Assembly: GCF_028737255.1 (NCBI RefSeq)
Contig: NZ_JAQZAN010000006.1
Location: 124,001 to 188,000, forward strand
Direction of reading: 5' to 3'
Length of the DNA stretch: 64,000 nt
Source: Actinomycetospora straminea
GTDB lineage: Bacteria; Actinomycetota; Actinomycetes; Mycobacteriales; Pseudonocardiaceae
Positions 63,106 to 64,000 of the stretch are shown here, in pieces. The notes below the pieces were generated by a model. It had not been told where the DNA came from, searched no databases, and worked only from the letters and a program-made list of their open reading frames with translations. The translations under genes and the position numbers were made by a program. The stretch's first letter is position 1. Every line of letters starts with the position of its first letter.

Positions 63106-63813
63106 CTGCAGGTCGGTGATCTTGATGCCGGCGTGCACCTTGTAGCGCCGGTTGATCGCGATGAGGTTCGCCGTCAGGCACTCCACCTGATAGGCGTTGC
63201 GCAGCCGCCCGCCGTAGATCCCGCGCACGCCCGGGATCGCGTCGGCGAGGGCGCGCACGACGTCGGTGGCCTCGCGGTCGTCGCCCAGCACGAGGACGTC
63301 GCAGTCGACCTCGTCCTGCTCCAGGTCGGCGAGCAGCACCGCGGAGACGTTGTGGAACGCGGCGGTGACCCGCGACTCGGGCAGCAGCTGCTCGGCCTGC
63401 TGCGCGGCGCTGCCCTCCTCCACCGGCAGCGGGTACGGGCCCCTCTTGTCGAACCCGATCGGCACGACGCAGTCGACGACGATCTTGCCCTTGAGCTGCT
63501 CGGCGAGCCCCCGCAGCGTCTCGGCGTGCGACTCCCACGGCACGGCGGCGACGACGACGTCGGCCTCGGCCGCGCAGGTCGCGTTGTCCGCGCCCCGGAC
63601 GTGGTCGACGCCCGCGGCCTGGCAGTACTCCTGCGCCGAGTTCTCGGCGCGCTCGGCCGCACGGGAGCCGACGATGACCTCGATGCCCGCGCGGGCCCAG
63701 CGCAGCGCCAGCCCCTGGCCCTGGTTGCCGGTGCCGCCGAGCACGCCGACGGTCAGGGTGGTCGGGTCCACGGCCCCGTCTGAGGACGAGTCGGACGAGG
63801 TCGGTGCGTTCAC
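63103..63813 (-). CDS. npdG: F420H2:NADP+ oxidoreductase
   Basis: Moves hydride between NADP(H) and coenzyme F420. 236 residues. NADP-binding LTVGVLGGTGNQGQGLALRW, SRAAERAENSAQEY, AAVPWESHAETL, IGFDKRGPYPLP and AYQVECLTANLIAINRRYK near the end, all typical of the NpdG family. GTG 63813 has GGGAG 8 nt upstream; an earlier GTG at 63831 has none. It provides F420H2 for enzymes such as the LLM oxidoreductase in this window. Confidence 0.92.
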   Translation of the reverse strand: MNAPTSSDSSSDGAVDPTTLTVGVLGGTGNQGQGLALRWARAGIEVIVGSRAAERAENSAQEYCQAAGVDHVRGADNATCAAEADVVVAAVPWESHAETLRGLAEQLKGKIVVDCVVPIGFDKRGPYPLPVEEGSAAQQAEQLLPESRVTAAFHNVSAVLLADLEQDEVDCDVLVLGDDREATDVVRALADAIPGVRGIYGGRLRNAYQVECLTANLIAINRRYKVHAGIKITDLQ

Positions 63814-63862
63814 GGTGCGGGCTCCCAGCACGAACGGTCAGGACGGACGGTCTCTACCACGA

Positions 63863-64000
63863 TCAGCCGGTGACCAACCCGGTGAGCATCCCGGCGAGCT
63901 CGGTGTGCAGCGCCGCGACCGCGGCGTCGGCGGCCGGCACGGCGGCGGTGAATCCGTAGAAGCCGTGCACGAGGGCGGGGTGCTCGCGACGGCGGGCGTC
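63863..64000 (-). CDS. alpha/beta hydrolase fold-3 C-terminus (5' part outside window)
   Basis: Last 45 codons of a longer gene. HPALVHGFYGFTAAVPAADA carries the H-G-F with the catalytic His of hormone-sensitive-lipase-like (fold-3) hydrolases, then a helix AAVAALHTELAGML and the stop at 63863. It precedes npdG on the same strand by 49 bp. Confidence 0.7.
   Translation of the reverse strand, partial: DARRREHPALVHGFYGFTAAVPAADAAVAALHTELAGMLTGLVTG

Noticed and set aside
1..64000. CRISPR arrays, tRNA and rRNA genes, complete insertion sequences, integrases or prophage genes
   Set aside because: None seen: no regularly spaced short repeats, no cloverleaf-like sequences noticed, no transposase or integrase motifs on either strand. 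A tRNA scan was not possible here.

Overview
The window is very GC-rich (well over 70% by eye) actinobacterial chromosome. A PimB'-type mannosyltransferase, an actinobacterial-type cytochrome bc1-aa3 branch (fused dihaem QcrC, long QcrA, CtaF), a GlnR-type operator, an SOS box of the CGAAC-N4-GTTCG type, F420-linked enzymes and many leaderless genes point to a mycolata or Pseudonocardiales relative. Pseudonocardia or Actinomycetospora is my guess from memory, not a proof. Gene order follows, as I remember it, M. tuberculosis Rv2188c to Rv2225: pimB', NlpC/P60, exonuclease, trpD, ctaE-qcrCAB, ctaF-ctaC, asnB, PfkB kinase, HesB, glycerate kinase, DUF3043, cob genes, ilvE, gcvT, pepA, E2, TIGR01777, lipB-lipA, DUF4191, RDD, glnA1, glnE-glnA2, Slp hydrolase, panB. 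Most of the window is therefore a conserved housekeeping backbone, with accessory insertions between its members.

Layout. 1-8620: envelope and small housekeeping genes, trpD and a degenerate receiver. 8914-15375: respiratory chain (ctaE-qcrCAB on +, ctaF-ctaC on -), separated by about 700 bp of repeat-rich DNA between two terminators. 15643-24686: asnB, PfkB kinase, HesB, glycerate kinase, DUF3043, cobUTS and ilvE. 24758-29651: an accessory block with an RsbW-like kinase, a STAS protein, a BcsA-like glycosyltransferase and a GAF-PP2C phosphatase in one overlapping operon, plus a divergent glycosidase. 29662-34000: cysteine/cystathionine synthase, DUF2461, an M15-like peptidase, a cupin and gcvT. 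34060-45251: pepA, lpdA, the E2 subunit, TIGR01777, an FAD amine-oxidase-like protein, lipB, two luciferase-like oxidoreductases and lipA; lpdA, E2, lipB and lipA together make and use lipoyl cofactor. 45285-53518: DUF4191, RDD, then the nitrogen-assimilation set glnA1, glnE, glnA2 with a GlnR box and, between them, a putative SOS-controlled small gene. 53572-64000: Slp-type lipoprotein hydrolase, an FAD oxidoreductase with a frameshifted P450, panB, a LAL regulator with a hydrolase, DUF3140, npdG and the end of another hydrolase.

The most interesting features are the partner-switching/glycan-synthase operon with an unusual helical insertion in the synthase; a perfect SOS palindrome over the start of an unknown small gene; a four-half-site GlnR box at glnA1; a recurring TAnnnT-6/7-nt-start layout implying leaderless mRNAs for many genes here; cobU with no standard start codon; two single-base frameshifts; and palindromic elements that supply both stop codons of convergent gene pairs.
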